From Stanieria cyanosphaera PCC 7437 (GTDB lineage Bacteria; Cyanobacteriota; Cyanobacteriia; Cyanobacteriales; Xenococcaceae): a DNA stretch of 64,000 nt. Positions 16,641 to 25,265 of the stretch are shown here, piece by piece (the stretch's first letter is position 1; each line of letters starts with the position of its first letter). Made by a program: the position numbers and the translations under genes. The notes below the pieces were generated by a model. The model saw nothing but the letters and a program-made list of their open reading frames with translations, was not told where the DNA came from and did no database searches. Location: positions 3,368,501 through 3,432,500 of the forward strand of contig NC_019748.1 of NCBI RefSeq assembly GCF_000317575.1, given 5' to 3'.

Positions 16641-18137
16641 TTGAATTACTCAGATTTTTCTTTTTGGTGGATTTTATTTTTATTTGGCGTTCCTTTTTTT
16701 ACGGTTCGCTCTTTGGCAAAATCCTTTAATATCTGGCAAGGTGTATATGACAGTATTGGTGTAGCGGTAGTTTCTTTAATCCTTTTTTTTAATGCCAGTA
16801 CTTCTAGTTTTATTGTTTTCTTTTTTGAAATAATTTTTAATTACTTGATGGTTCAGTATATGCTCACTCATCAAGGAAAACAAGCTAAATTAATTGCTAC
16901 TTTAACTATTATTTTTGATGTTGCTGTTTTAGCTTATTTTAAATATTTAGTATTTTTTGTGGAAGATGTAGTTGGTTTGGTTTTTAATCTTCCAGACCAA
17001 TGGCAACAAGCTTTTACTTTACCAATTTTTAATCGTAATGTTTCTTTAGTCCCTAAACATATTCCTCCAGGGGTTTCTTTTTATACATTTCAGATGGTTT
17101 CTTTTGTAGTTGATTCTTTTACTGCTCGAAAGAAAAAACCAATTAGTTTTGTCGATTATATTAATTTTGTGTCTTTCTTTCCTCAAATTGTTGCAGGACC
17201 GATTGAAAGAAGAACTACTTTTTTTCCTCAAATTGAAGCTTTTAGATTTAAGTTTACTTTAGAAAATTTTTATGAAGGGGTGCGTTGGTTATCTTTGGGA
17301 ATGTTTTTTAAATTTGTTCTCGCTGATAACATTGCTCCTTATATTGATTTAACTAGCGTCGATCAACCTTGGGTCAATAATGCTTGGTTTGTCTGGTTTC
17401 ATGCCTTTTTATTTACTTTAAGAATCTATTTTGATTTTGCTGGTTATAGTTTTGTGGCTTTAGGTTTGGCAAGAATTTTAGGTGTAAGATTAACGGTTAA
17501 TTTTCTGGCACCTTATACTTCTCAAAGTATTAATGAGTTTTGGCAGAGATGGCATATTACCCTTAGTACTTGGTTTCGAGACTATGTTTTTATCCCTCTA
17601 ATGGGTCGTAATAAGCAATGGGCAGCTTTTTACTTGTTTATTACTTTTACTTTATCGGGTTTTTGGCATGGTGCTGCTTGGAACTTTCTTCTTTGGGGAA
17701 TGTATCACGGTGCGTTACTTTTATTGTTGCGTTATTTAGGCAGACCTTTTCATCGTTTAGTTGGCAAGTATGTAGCTAAACCTCAGTTTATCTCTTGGGG
17801 ATTAACTTTTGCTGCGGTAAATCTAGGATGTTTGTTCTTTATGGACTCCAATATTGACCGCCTACTAATCAAATTAAAAACCTTGATCACTCCTTGGGAT
17901 TATTCTTTCTCTAATTTAGGCGCGTTATTAAGTTCCTATAGTCTTAACCAAGGTACTGCTTTGATCTTAATTTTAGCTCTAGCGATCGCAGTGTTGTTGT
18001 TAGAACACGTCGCCATCTGGCAACAAAAATTTGAATATGAATTGTTACTTTCTCCTTGGATTTCTCCTGCTTTGTTGGGTTTAACCATTCTTTTGGCTGC
18101 CAATATTCCTTCTCAGTTTATTTATTTTGAATTCTAA
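16641..18137 (+). CDS. MBOAT family membrane O-acyltransferase (first of two)
   Basis: 498 residues, about ten or more membrane segments, AlgI/DltB-like. Family hallmarks: PPGVSFYTFQ, FFPQIVAGPIERR, FDFAGYSFVALGLARILG, NEFWQRWHITLSTWFRDYVFIPL, then the catalytic-region His343 (GFWHGAAWN) and His356 (MYHG). MBOATs of this branch move acyl groups from a cytoplasmic donor to an acceptor outside the membrane. In DltB the donor is a carrier protein, and here an ACP gene lies directly upstream. Translation starts at TTG. The stop overlaps the ATG of the next gene by one base (18137). Confidence 0.93.
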   Translation: MNYSDFSFWWILFLFGVPFFTVRSLAKSFNIWQGVYDSIGVAVVSLILFFNASTSSFIVFFFEIIFNYLMVQYMLTHQGKQAKLIATLTIIFDVAVLAYFKYLVFFVEDVVGLVFNLPDQWQQAFTLPIFNRNVSLVPKHIPPGVSFYTFQMVSFVVDSFTARKKKPISFVDYINFVSFFPQIVAGPIERRTTFFPQIEAFRFKFTLENFYEGVRWLSLGMFFKFVLADNIAPYIDLTSVDQPWVNNAWFVWFHAFLFTLRIYFDFAGYSFVALGLARILGVRLTVNFLAPYTSQSINEFWQRWHITLSTWFRDYVFIPLMGRNKQWAAFYLFITFTLSGFWHGAAWNFLLWGMYHGALLLLLRYLGRPFHRLVGKYVAKPQFISWGLTFAAVNLGCLFFMDSNIDRLLIKLKTLITPWDYSFSNLGALLSSYSLNQGTALILILALAIAVLLLEHVAIWQQKFEYELLLSPWISPALLGLTILLAANIPSQFIYFEF

Positions 18138-19123
18138 TGTGGAAATCATTTAAACTTGCTCCTTGGTTCATTGCTGCTGGTATTACTTGGTCGTTAGGTT
18201 TTGTCTACAACGTCTTTTACGGTGGTGAATTGAGTTGGTTGCGAGCAATGTATTTACAAAAGTTAGAAATTGCAGAGAAAACTCAAGGTGAGCGGAGATT
18301 ATTGATCACTGGCGGTTCTGGAGCGCATTATACAGTTGATTCTCAAGTAATTGAGCAAGGTTTGGGTATTCCTGTGGTTAATTTGGGTCTAGATGGACCA
18401 GTCGGTTTAGATGTTATTTTACCGAGTATGCTTGAGCAAGTGCGTCCAGGGGATACGGTTCTACTAATTCCAGAATATCTATTGTTACTGGATGAAGATG
18501 GTTATGGCGATCGCTCTGCACAGTTTGGTATTGCCATTGGTAGACCTGGTTTGGGAGGAGTTCCTGCTAAACAAATGGCTCAAGATTTGATTTTACTGGG
18601 AGTTCCTAGCTTCAGAGGAGTAGTCAAGTCGGGAATAGACTGGTTTACTTTAGGTAAAATGACTGGTTATTATTCCGATCCAATTAGCGATCGCGGAGAT
18701 CCTACCGTAGTTAAGCAAAGAGAACAAGATTGGTGGCAATTAACTATTAATCAACCAATTTCCCCTCATGCTACAGAAAGAATCGCACAATTTCGTCAAG
18801 AGGTAGAAGCTAGAGGCGGGACTTTAATTTTATCTTTACCTTGGATTTATGGTAGTACCGACTCAAAAACTGTCAAGAATGTGAGGAAAACAGCAGAGGT
18901 TTTAGCTCAAATTGCTCCTGTAATTTATGAACCAGATTCATTTAATATCAAAACTGATTTTAGTTTATTTGCTGATACTCATTACCATTTATTACCTGAA
19001 GGAAGGGAAGTTAGAGCCGAAGAAATTGTGCAACAATTAAAGCCTATTTTTGAAGCAATTGCTAATAAATCTCCTGTCCCTCGTAATCAATCTACTCAGA
19101 AAGTTATTTTTCCTAAAAGTTAG
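18137..19123 (+). CDS. Membrane-anchored SGNH-like protein (DltD/AlgJ-like role)
   Basis: 328 residues. One N-terminal membrane anchor (WFIAAGITWSLGFVYNVFY) is followed by an extracytoplasmic alpha/beta domain. SGNH-type blocks are visible: GGSGAHYTVD (nucleophile region near residue 60), VVNLGLDGPVG (Gly/Asn-type block) and DTHYHLLPEG near residue 280, with the Asp-x-His of block V. Such proteins pair with MBOATs in alginate, cellulose and teichoic acid acylation, where they complete acyl transfer. It is coupled to the MBOAT gene by a one-base overlap and lies 9 bases before the next gene. Confidence 0.75.
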   Translation: MWKSFKLAPWFIAAGITWSLGFVYNVFYGGELSWLRAMYLQKLEIAEKTQGERRLLITGGSGAHYTVDSQVIEQGLGIPVVNLGLDGPVGLDVILPSMLEQVRPGDTVLLIPEYLLLLDEDGYGDRSAQFGIAIGRPGLGGVPAKQMAQDLILLGVPSFRGVVKSGIDWFTLGKMTGYYSDPISDRGDPTVVKQREQDWWQLTINQPISPHATERIAQFRQEVEARGGTLILSLPWIYGSTDSKTVKNVRKTAEVLAQIAPVIYEPDSFNIKTDFSLFADTHYHLLPEGREVRAEEIVQQLKPIFEAIANKSPVPRNQSTQKVIFPKS

Positions 19124-19132
19124 GACAAGTTT

Positions 19133-20350
19133 ATGAATAATCAAGTAATTAAAATTTGTATTTTAGGAGGGGGATTTGGTGGTCTTTATACTGCCTTATA
19201 CTTGAGTAATTCTGCTTTGGTAAAATCAGGTGATTGGGAAATTAATTTAGTTGAACCAAAAGATAATTTTTTATTTACACCATTATTATATGAACTTTTA
19301 ACAGAAGAATTACAACCTTGGGAAATTGCTCCTTCATATCAAAAGTTATTAATAGGAACTAAAATAAATTTTTATCAAGACCAAGTAAGTAATATTAATT
19401 TAAAAACTCGTCAAGTTCAATTAAACGAAGGGACATTATTAACTTATGATTATTTAGTTTTATCAATAGGAAGAAAAAATAAATTATTAGATATTCCTGG
19501 AGCAAATACTCATGCTTTAACTTTTCGTTCATTATTAGATGCCCAAAAATTAAACGAAAGATTAAGAATCTTAGAAGCTTCTGGCAGAAACACTATTAAA
19601 ATTGCAGTCATAGGTGCTGGGGCAAATGGAGTAGAACTAGCTTGTAAGATCAGCGATCGCTTATTAGGCAGAGCGCAAGTATTATTAATTGATCGAGGTC
19701 AAGAAATTTTAAAAAACTTTAGTTTGGGAGTAAAGAAAGCTGCGTTTAAAGCAATTCAAAACAAGCAGATTCAACTCTACCTAGAAACTAATGTTCAACA
19801 AATAAAAGCAGAGCAAATAACTCTTGTTAAGAACAATCAATTGATTACTTGTCCCGTAGATTTAGTTTTATGGACAACAGGAACAGAAACAATTCAATTA
19901 ATTAATGATCTTGGTTGTCAACAAAATAGTTTTGGTCAGTTATTAACTCGCCCTACTTTACAATTAATTGATTATCCTGAAGTTTTTGCTTTAGGAGATG
20001 TAGCTGATATTCGTAATAGTAAAACTAAATTAGTTCCCATAACAGCACAAGCTGCTTATCAACAAGCTAGTCATGCAGCAAAAAATTTACAAGCAGCTAT
20101 TGAAGGTAAAAAATTAAAACGTTTTTATTACTTACATCTAGGCGATATGCTTACTTTAGGAAAAGAAGTAGCAGTTATCTCTAGTTTTGGTATTAATTTA
20201 TCGGGTTCTTTAGCAGGAAAATTAAGAAGACTAATTTATATTCAAAGATTACCAACTCTACGTCATCGTTGGCAAGTATTTAAAAAATTATTGTTTGGCA
20301 AAAAAAGAAGTTTATCAAAACAATATTATCCCTCAGAAACCAAAATATAA
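19133..20350 (+). CDS. Type II NADH dehydrogenase-like FAD/NAD(P) oxidoreductase
   Basis: 405 residues. Two Rossmann motifs are visible: ILGGGFGGLYTALYL for FAD near residue 10 and IAVIGAGANGVELAC for NAD(P) near residue 160. The ALGDVADI block near 283 binds FAD. Overall it follows NDH-2 enzymes, peripheral membrane proteins that pass electrons from NAD(P)H to quinone. It lies within the acylation cluster, 9 bases after the SGNH gene. It could recycle electrons taken up by the dehydrogenase-like enzyme, or act on a lipid substrate; both are guesses. Confidence 0.88.
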   Translation: MNNQVIKICILGGGFGGLYTALYLSNSALVKSGDWEINLVEPKDNFLFTPLLYELLTEELQPWEIAPSYQKLLIGTKINFYQDQVSNINLKTRQVQLNEGTLLTYDYLVLSIGRKNKLLDIPGANTHALTFRSLLDAQKLNERLRILEASGRNTIKIAVIGAGANGVELACKISDRLLGRAQVLLIDRGQEILKNFSLGVKKAAFKAIQNKQIQLYLETNVQQIKAEQITLVKNNQLITCPVDLVLWTTGTETIQLINDLGCQQNSFGQLLTRPTLQLIDYPEVFALGDVADIRNSKTKLVPITAQAAYQQASHAAKNLQAAIEGKKLKRFYYLHLGDMLTLGKEVAVISSFGINLSGSLAGKLRRLIYIQRLPTLRHRWQVFKKLLFGKKRSLSKQYYPSETKI

Positions 20351-20372
20351 ATTTAATCAGAGTAAAAATATT

Positions 20373-22235
20373 ATGGCTATTGCTGAAGATAAATCCCCAA
20401 GTAAATTACAAATCAAACTAGAAGAAATATTTGGTTTAGACTTGCGATCACTAGCTTTATTTCGGATTGGTTTAGCTTCAGTTATTATTACCGATTTAGT
20501 AATTAGATTTGGTGATATTCAAGCTCATTATAGTGATTATGGGGTGTTACCACGTATTGCTTTAATTGAAGAATTTATTAAACCTTGGTATTGGTCAATT
20601 CATTTACTTAGTGGTGAACCTTTTGTTCAAGTAATTTTGTTTGGATTTGCTTTATTTTTTGCGTTTTTACTATTAATTGGTTATCGCACTAAGTTGGCTA
20701 CTATTGCTTCTTGGGCAATGATTATTTCTCTTCATAATCGTAACCCAGCTTTAATTTTTGCAGGCGATGATACTTTAAGAGCGATCGCATTTTGGTCAAT
20801 GTTTTTACCGTTAGGAGCTTATTATTCAGTAGATAATGCTCTTAATAATTCTACTAAACCATTACCAAAAAGAATAGTTTCTGGTGCGACATTAGGCTTT
20901 ATCTTGCAATTATGCTATATCTATATGTTTTCGGCTTGGTTCAAACACCAAAGTCCTTTATGGTCACAAGAAGGTAGTGCAGTTTATTATGCTCTTAATT
21001 TTGATCAATATGGTACTGGATTTGGACAATTTTTACTGCAATTAACACCTTTATTACCAACAATGACTTTTAGTGCATTGTGGTTTGAATGGTCGGGAGC
21101 TTTATTACTATTTATTCCTTTTAGGACTAATTTTTTCCGTTGTGTAGCAATTATTTCTTTTATTTTATTACATTTTAGTTTTGGCTTGTCTTTTACTATT
21201 GGAATTTTTCCAATTTTATGTATTGTAGTTTGGCTTGCTTTTATTCCTAGTAATATTTGGAATTGGTTGGAGAAGAAAACTTATAGCCAAGAAAAAGCAG
21301 GTTTAAAAATTAACTATGATAAAGACTGTGGTTTTTGTAAGAAAGTAGTTCATTTCCTACGAACTTTTTTAATCTTACCAGGCACTCCTTTGTTAGTAGC
21401 TCAGGATAATGTTTCTGTTTATGCAGATATGCAGAAATATAATTCTTGGGTAGTTGAAGATTGGCAAGGAAATCGACATTATAAATGGGAAGCAATTGCT
21501 TATGTAGTTAGTCTTTCCCCTTTGTTCTGGTTTTTAGTTCCAATTCTACGATTAAAACCTTTGATGGTAATAGGTAATAAATTTTACGAAACAATTGCCT
21601 CTAATCGCAAATGTGCTGGCAACTTTACCAAACCTTTTTTATTTCGTCCCCTAGAAATTACTTATTCTTTAACATTTAATTTATTGACCTTGTTAATATT
21701 ATGTTTAGTAACTTTCTGGAATATTAAAAGTTTTGCTAGTAGTCATATTTTTAATCACAATCAAACTAAATTAAGTCAAGGATTAAAACGCGTTACTAAT
21801 AGTAAAACAGCCCAAAGAATTGATTGGCTTAGTCAATTAACTAGATTAGATCAGTCATGGAGTATTTTTGCGCCTAATCCTCCGAGAGATGATGGTTGGC
21901 ACGTAATAGTTGGCAATCAAAAAGATGGCAATCAAGTCAATCTTTTACAAGATGATACAAATATAAGTTGGGATAAGCTGACTATTCAGCAACGAAATAA
22001 GCTATACAAAAATATGCAATGGCGTACTTATTTCATCAATTTAAATCGCAATATTGGTAATAAACTTTATCCTTATTATGGTCAATATCTGTGTCGTAAT
22101 TGGAATACTAAACATTCAAAACAACAGCAATTAAATCGTGTCGATATTTACTTTATGTCAGAAAAAACTGTTCCTCCTGGTGAACAACAAACAGTAGAAA
22201 AACAAGCTCACTGGCAACAATCTTGTGACGAGTAA
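20373..22235 (+). CDS. HTTM-domain membrane protein fused to a DCC (DUF393) thioredoxin-like domain
   Basis: 620 residues from ATG 20373; an upstream in-frame start at 20295 lies inside the previous gene. The N-terminal part (about 20-300) is a multi-pass HTTM domain, the membrane fold of vitamin K-dependent gamma-carboxylase: LRSLALFRIGLA...HYSDYGVLPR, then LHNRNPALIFAGDD. It is followed by a cytosolic DCC domain with redox motif DCGFC (Cys319, Cys322) and then more hydrophobic segments and a soluble C-terminus (about 490-620) with WSIFAPNPPRDDGWHVI. HTTM-DCC fusions are known in bacteria, but their substrates are not. It sits between the two MBOAT/SGNH pairs. Confidence 0.85.
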   Translation: MAIAEDKSPSKLQIKLEEIFGLDLRSLALFRIGLASVIITDLVIRFGDIQAHYSDYGVLPRIALIEEFIKPWYWSIHLLSGEPFVQVILFGFALFFAFLLLIGYRTKLATIASWAMIISLHNRNPALIFAGDDTLRAIAFWSMFLPLGAYYSVDNALNNSTKPLPKRIVSGATLGFILQLCYIYMFSAWFKHQSPLWSQEGSAVYYALNFDQYGTGFGQFLLQLTPLLPTMTFSALWFEWSGALLLFIPFRTNFFRCVAIISFILLHFSFGLSFTIGIFPILCIVVWLAFIPSNIWNWLEKKTYSQEKAGLKINYDKDCGFCKKVVHFLRTFLILPGTPLLVAQDNVSVYADMQKYNSWVVEDWQGNRHYKWEAIAYVVSLSPLFWFLVPILRLKPLMVIGNKFYETIASNRKCAGNFTKPFLFRPLEITYSLTFNLLTLLILCLVTFWNIKSFASSHIFNHNQTKLSQGLKRVTNSKTAQRIDWLSQLTRLDQSWSIFAPNPPRDDGWHVIVGNQKDGNQVNLLQDDTNISWDKLTIQQRNKLYKNMQWRTYFINLNRNIGNKLYPYYGQYLCRNWNTKHSKQQQLNRVDIYFMSEKTVPPGEQQTVEKQAHWQQSCDE

Positions 22236-22251
22236 AAGACTAATTTAAACC

Positions 22252-23736
22252 ATGCTATTTAATTCTTACATTTTTATTTTTTTATTTTTACCTATAACTT
22301 TAATCGGGTTCTTTACTTTAGGTAAATTTAGGCTAATCTACGCAGCAAAACTTTGGTTATTAGTTTGCTCTTTATTTTTCTATGGTTATTGGAATCCGTC
22401 CTATTTATTATTAATGATGATTTCTATCGTATTTAATCATCAGATGGGGAGAGTAATTAGTTTAGTACCCTTAAAAAGTAAACAAGCTACAATTTTACTT
22501 TGGATTGGGTTAATTATTAATTTAGTTTTTATTGGTTATTATAAATACGCTAATTTTTTTGTAGCAACAGTTAATAACTTATTTACCAGTAATATTTTCT
22601 TAAACGAAATTATTTTACCTTTAGGTATCTCTTTTTATACTTTTACTCAAATGGCGTACTTAGTTGATGCTTATCGAGGGGAAATTAAAGGAGAAACAAA
22701 CTATGACTTGATTACTTACAGCCTATTTGTAGTATTTTTTCCACAACTAGTAGCTGGTCCTATTTTACGCCATGATGAACTAATTCCTCAATTATATAAA
22801 CTTAAAAATTTTATTTTTTCTCATAAAAACTTTGCCTATGGATTGACTTTGTTTAGTTTAGGTCTTTCTAAAAAAGTATTAATAGCTGATAATATTTCTC
22901 CTTGGGTAGCTACTGTATTCGACCATGCTAGCGAAATTACTTTTATTGAAGCTTGGGTAGGAGGATTAAGTTATACTTTTCAGCTTTATTTTGATTTTTC
23001 TGGTTATTCAGATATGGCAATTGGTTTAGGTTTAATGTTTAATATTAAACTACCAATTAATTTTAATTCTCCTTATAAAGCAAGTTCGATTAGCGATTTT
23101 TGGCGACGCTGGCATATTACTTTATCTAATTTATTAAGAGATTATTTATACATTCCTCTGGGTGGAAATCGGAAAGGAACTATTCGCCAATATCTAAATC
23201 TTCTCACGACAATGTTATTAGGTGGCTTGTGGCATGGTGCAGGTTGGAATTATGTTGTATGGGGTGGATTACATGGATTTTATTTATCAATTAATCATTG
23301 GTGGCGCAAACAACAAAAACCTTTACCTCAATTTTTAGGCTGGAGTCTTACTTTTGTTGCTGTTATTTTTAGTTGGGTATTGTTTAGAGCTAAAAATATT
23401 CATGAAGGTGCAGAAATTATTGAAACCATGATTGGTTTTAAAGGAGTTGTTTTACCAGGTGAACCTAATGGAAAACTTGCTATTCTTAATAGTTTTGGTA
23501 TTGAACTCAGACGTTGGAATCAATTAAACTATCTACCTTTAGCTTATGGCAGTAAAACAAACAGTATTTTTATATTAATTGGTTTAACTTTGTGGGTAAA
23601 AATATTACCTAATCCTCAAGAATTATTGCAACAATTTAAACCTAATTGGTGGTGGGCGATTGGTGTAGGTTTTTCTGCAAGTTTATGTTTATTATCTCTC
23701 AATCGGGTATCTGAATTTCTTTATTTTCAGTTCTAA
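22252..23736 (+). CDS. MBOAT family membrane O-acyltransferase (second of two, AlgI-like)
   Basis: 494 residues and the same architecture as the first MBOAT but only moderately similar. ILPLGISFYTFTQMAYLVD, FFPQLVAGPILRH, FDFSGYSDMAIGLGLMF, SDFWRRWHITLSNLLRDYLYIPLGGN, then His328 (GLWHGAGWN) and His341 (GLHG). The LGISFYTF and YIPLGGNRKG blocks are closer to the AlgI/PatA-type acetyltransferases than the first copy is. The two therefore probably have different donors or acceptors. It follows the HTTM-DCC gene by 16 bases and precedes a second SGNH-like gene by 32. Confidence 0.93.
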   Translation: MLFNSYIFIFLFLPITLIGFFTLGKFRLIYAAKLWLLVCSLFFYGYWNPSYLLLMMISIVFNHQMGRVISLVPLKSKQATILLWIGLIINLVFIGYYKYANFFVATVNNLFTSNIFLNEIILPLGISFYTFTQMAYLVDAYRGEIKGETNYDLITYSLFVVFFPQLVAGPILRHDELIPQLYKLKNFIFSHKNFAYGLTLFSLGLSKKVLIADNISPWVATVFDHASEITFIEAWVGGLSYTFQLYFDFSGYSDMAIGLGLMFNIKLPINFNSPYKASSISDFWRRWHITLSNLLRDYLYIPLGGNRKGTIRQYLNLLTTMLLGGLWHGAGWNYVVWGGLHGFYLSINHWWRKQQKPLPQFLGWSLTFVAVIFSWVLFRAKNIHEGAEIIETMIGFKGVVLPGEPNGKLAILNSFGIELRRWNQLNYLPLAYGSKTNSIFILIGLTLWVKILPNPQELLQQFKPNWWWAIGVGFSASLCLLSLNRVSEFLYFQF

Positions 23737-23768
23737 ACTTTATAATTATTACTACAAAATTAATTAAT

Positions 23769-24995
23769 ATGACTACTTCAGGTTTATCGGATTCTTTCGA
23801 TTCAGAATCTAAATATACAAAAATTAAAGCTTCTAAAACTAGAAAAAAATATAGTTATTTGATTTATAATTTTTTATTTTTTGGTTTTGTTTCTGTTCCA
23901 ATGCTTTCGGTAGGATTATTTAATTGGATAATCGATCCTTACGATATTTTTAATACACCCAATTATTTAGGTATTAATCACGAAAAAATTAAAAAAGATA
24001 ATAACGATAGGCTATTTAAAGCTGCTGATATCATCAGAATTAAACCTAAAATTATTTTGGCAGGTTCTTCTAGAACTAAACAAGGATTAAATCCAGAACA
24101 TCCAGTATTTGAGCATCAGCAATCAGTTTATAACCTAGCTATTAATGGACCTAATTTTTATGAAGTCAGAAGATATATTGAACACGCTGTTGCTAATCAG
24201 CCAGATTTAAAAGAAATTGTTTTAGGTATTGACTTTTTTATGTTTAATAACCGTCTTGCCAATCAACCTAGTTTTTCAGAACAACGGTTAGAAAAAAAAC
24301 AGTTTATTGCTTCTGATATGATTAATGCTCTTTTTTCATTAGATACTTTTGATATCAGTAGAAAGACTATGGATGCGAGTCAGCAAACTCCTGATTTAAA
24401 TAATTATTATGGTGAAAATGGATTTATGCCAAATCGTAATGCTAATGATGGTAAAACTGATTGGAGGTTTGAACAATCAATTAATCTATATTTCACTCTA
24501 CATTCTGATTATCAATTTTCTGACAAATATTGGTCTGATTTTGCACAATTAGTAGAATTATGCCAACAGAATAATATAGAGCTTAAAGTTTTTATTTCTC
24601 CTGCTCATGCTACTGATTTAGAATCTATTCGACTCACCCAACAATGGGAAACTTTTGAGCAGTGGAAACGCAAATTAGTACAATTAATACCTGTTTGGGA
24701 TTTTTCTTGCTATAACAGCGTTACCACTGAAGCTATCGCCCCAACAATGAGTAATTATGTTGATAACTCTCACTATAATCCTAATATTGGTAATTTGATT
24801 TTAAATCGGATTTTTGACTACCAAACTGAACAAATTCCCCAAGATTTTGGTGTATTAATAACAACAAAAAATATTGAACAACATCTAGAGCAAATTAGAA
24901 GCGATCGCAAACGTTGGGCAAACAACCATCCAGATGAAATTAAATTAGTTGAAGAGATTAAATCCCAACTAGAAAACTCAAAACTATCAAAGTAA
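23769..24995 (+). CDS. Second membrane-anchored SGNH-like protein (MBOAT partner)
   Basis: 408 residues. A cytoplasmic tail of about 35 residues is followed by one membrane segment (LFFGFVSVPMLSVGLFNWII) and an extracytoplasmic domain. SGNH-type landmarks: IILAGSSRTKQGLNP (nucleophile block, Ser near 101), YNLAINGPNFYEVRRY (second block) and DNSHYNPNIGN near the C-terminus with Asp-x-x-His. This is the usual layout of MBOAT partners of DUF1574/AlgX type. It is the last gene of the cluster proper, with 270 bases before the TolC-like gene. Confidence 0.75.
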   Translation: MTTSGLSDSFDSESKYTKIKASKTRKKYSYLIYNFLFFGFVSVPMLSVGLFNWIIDPYDIFNTPNYLGINHEKIKKDNNDRLFKAADIIRIKPKIILAGSSRTKQGLNPEHPVFEHQQSVYNLAINGPNFYEVRRYIEHAVANQPDLKEIVLGIDFFMFNNRLANQPSFSEQRLEKKQFIASDMINALFSLDTFDISRKTMDASQQTPDLNNYYGENGFMPNRNANDGKTDWRFEQSINLYFTLHSDYQFSDKYWSDFAQLVELCQQNNIELKVFISPAHATDLESIRLTQQWETFEQWKRKLVQLIPVWDFSCYNSVTTEAIAPTMSNYVDNSHYNPNIGNLILNRIFDYQTEQIPQDFGVLITTKNIEQHLEQIRSDRKRWANNHPDEIKLVEEIKSQLENSKLSK

Positions 24996-25265
24996 AAAAC
25001 GAAACAATATATTTGTATTTTTAACAATAATTAAATCGTTATAAATATTTATTACTTTTGTGTAAATTATAAAAATTATAATTGATTTCTGATTTATAAA
25101 AAAAATAGTTAAAAAGAAGCTTGCCAATTTAAAGATAGTGGTATTTTGGCAAACTGCTCCTCCAAGATTCGATTAAACTGGTGTTGTGGAAACAATCAAA
25201 GCAATTTATTTTTCTAAAAAACTTTTCTGGAAAAATTAAGAAGTGAGGAGCGGACAATACTTATT

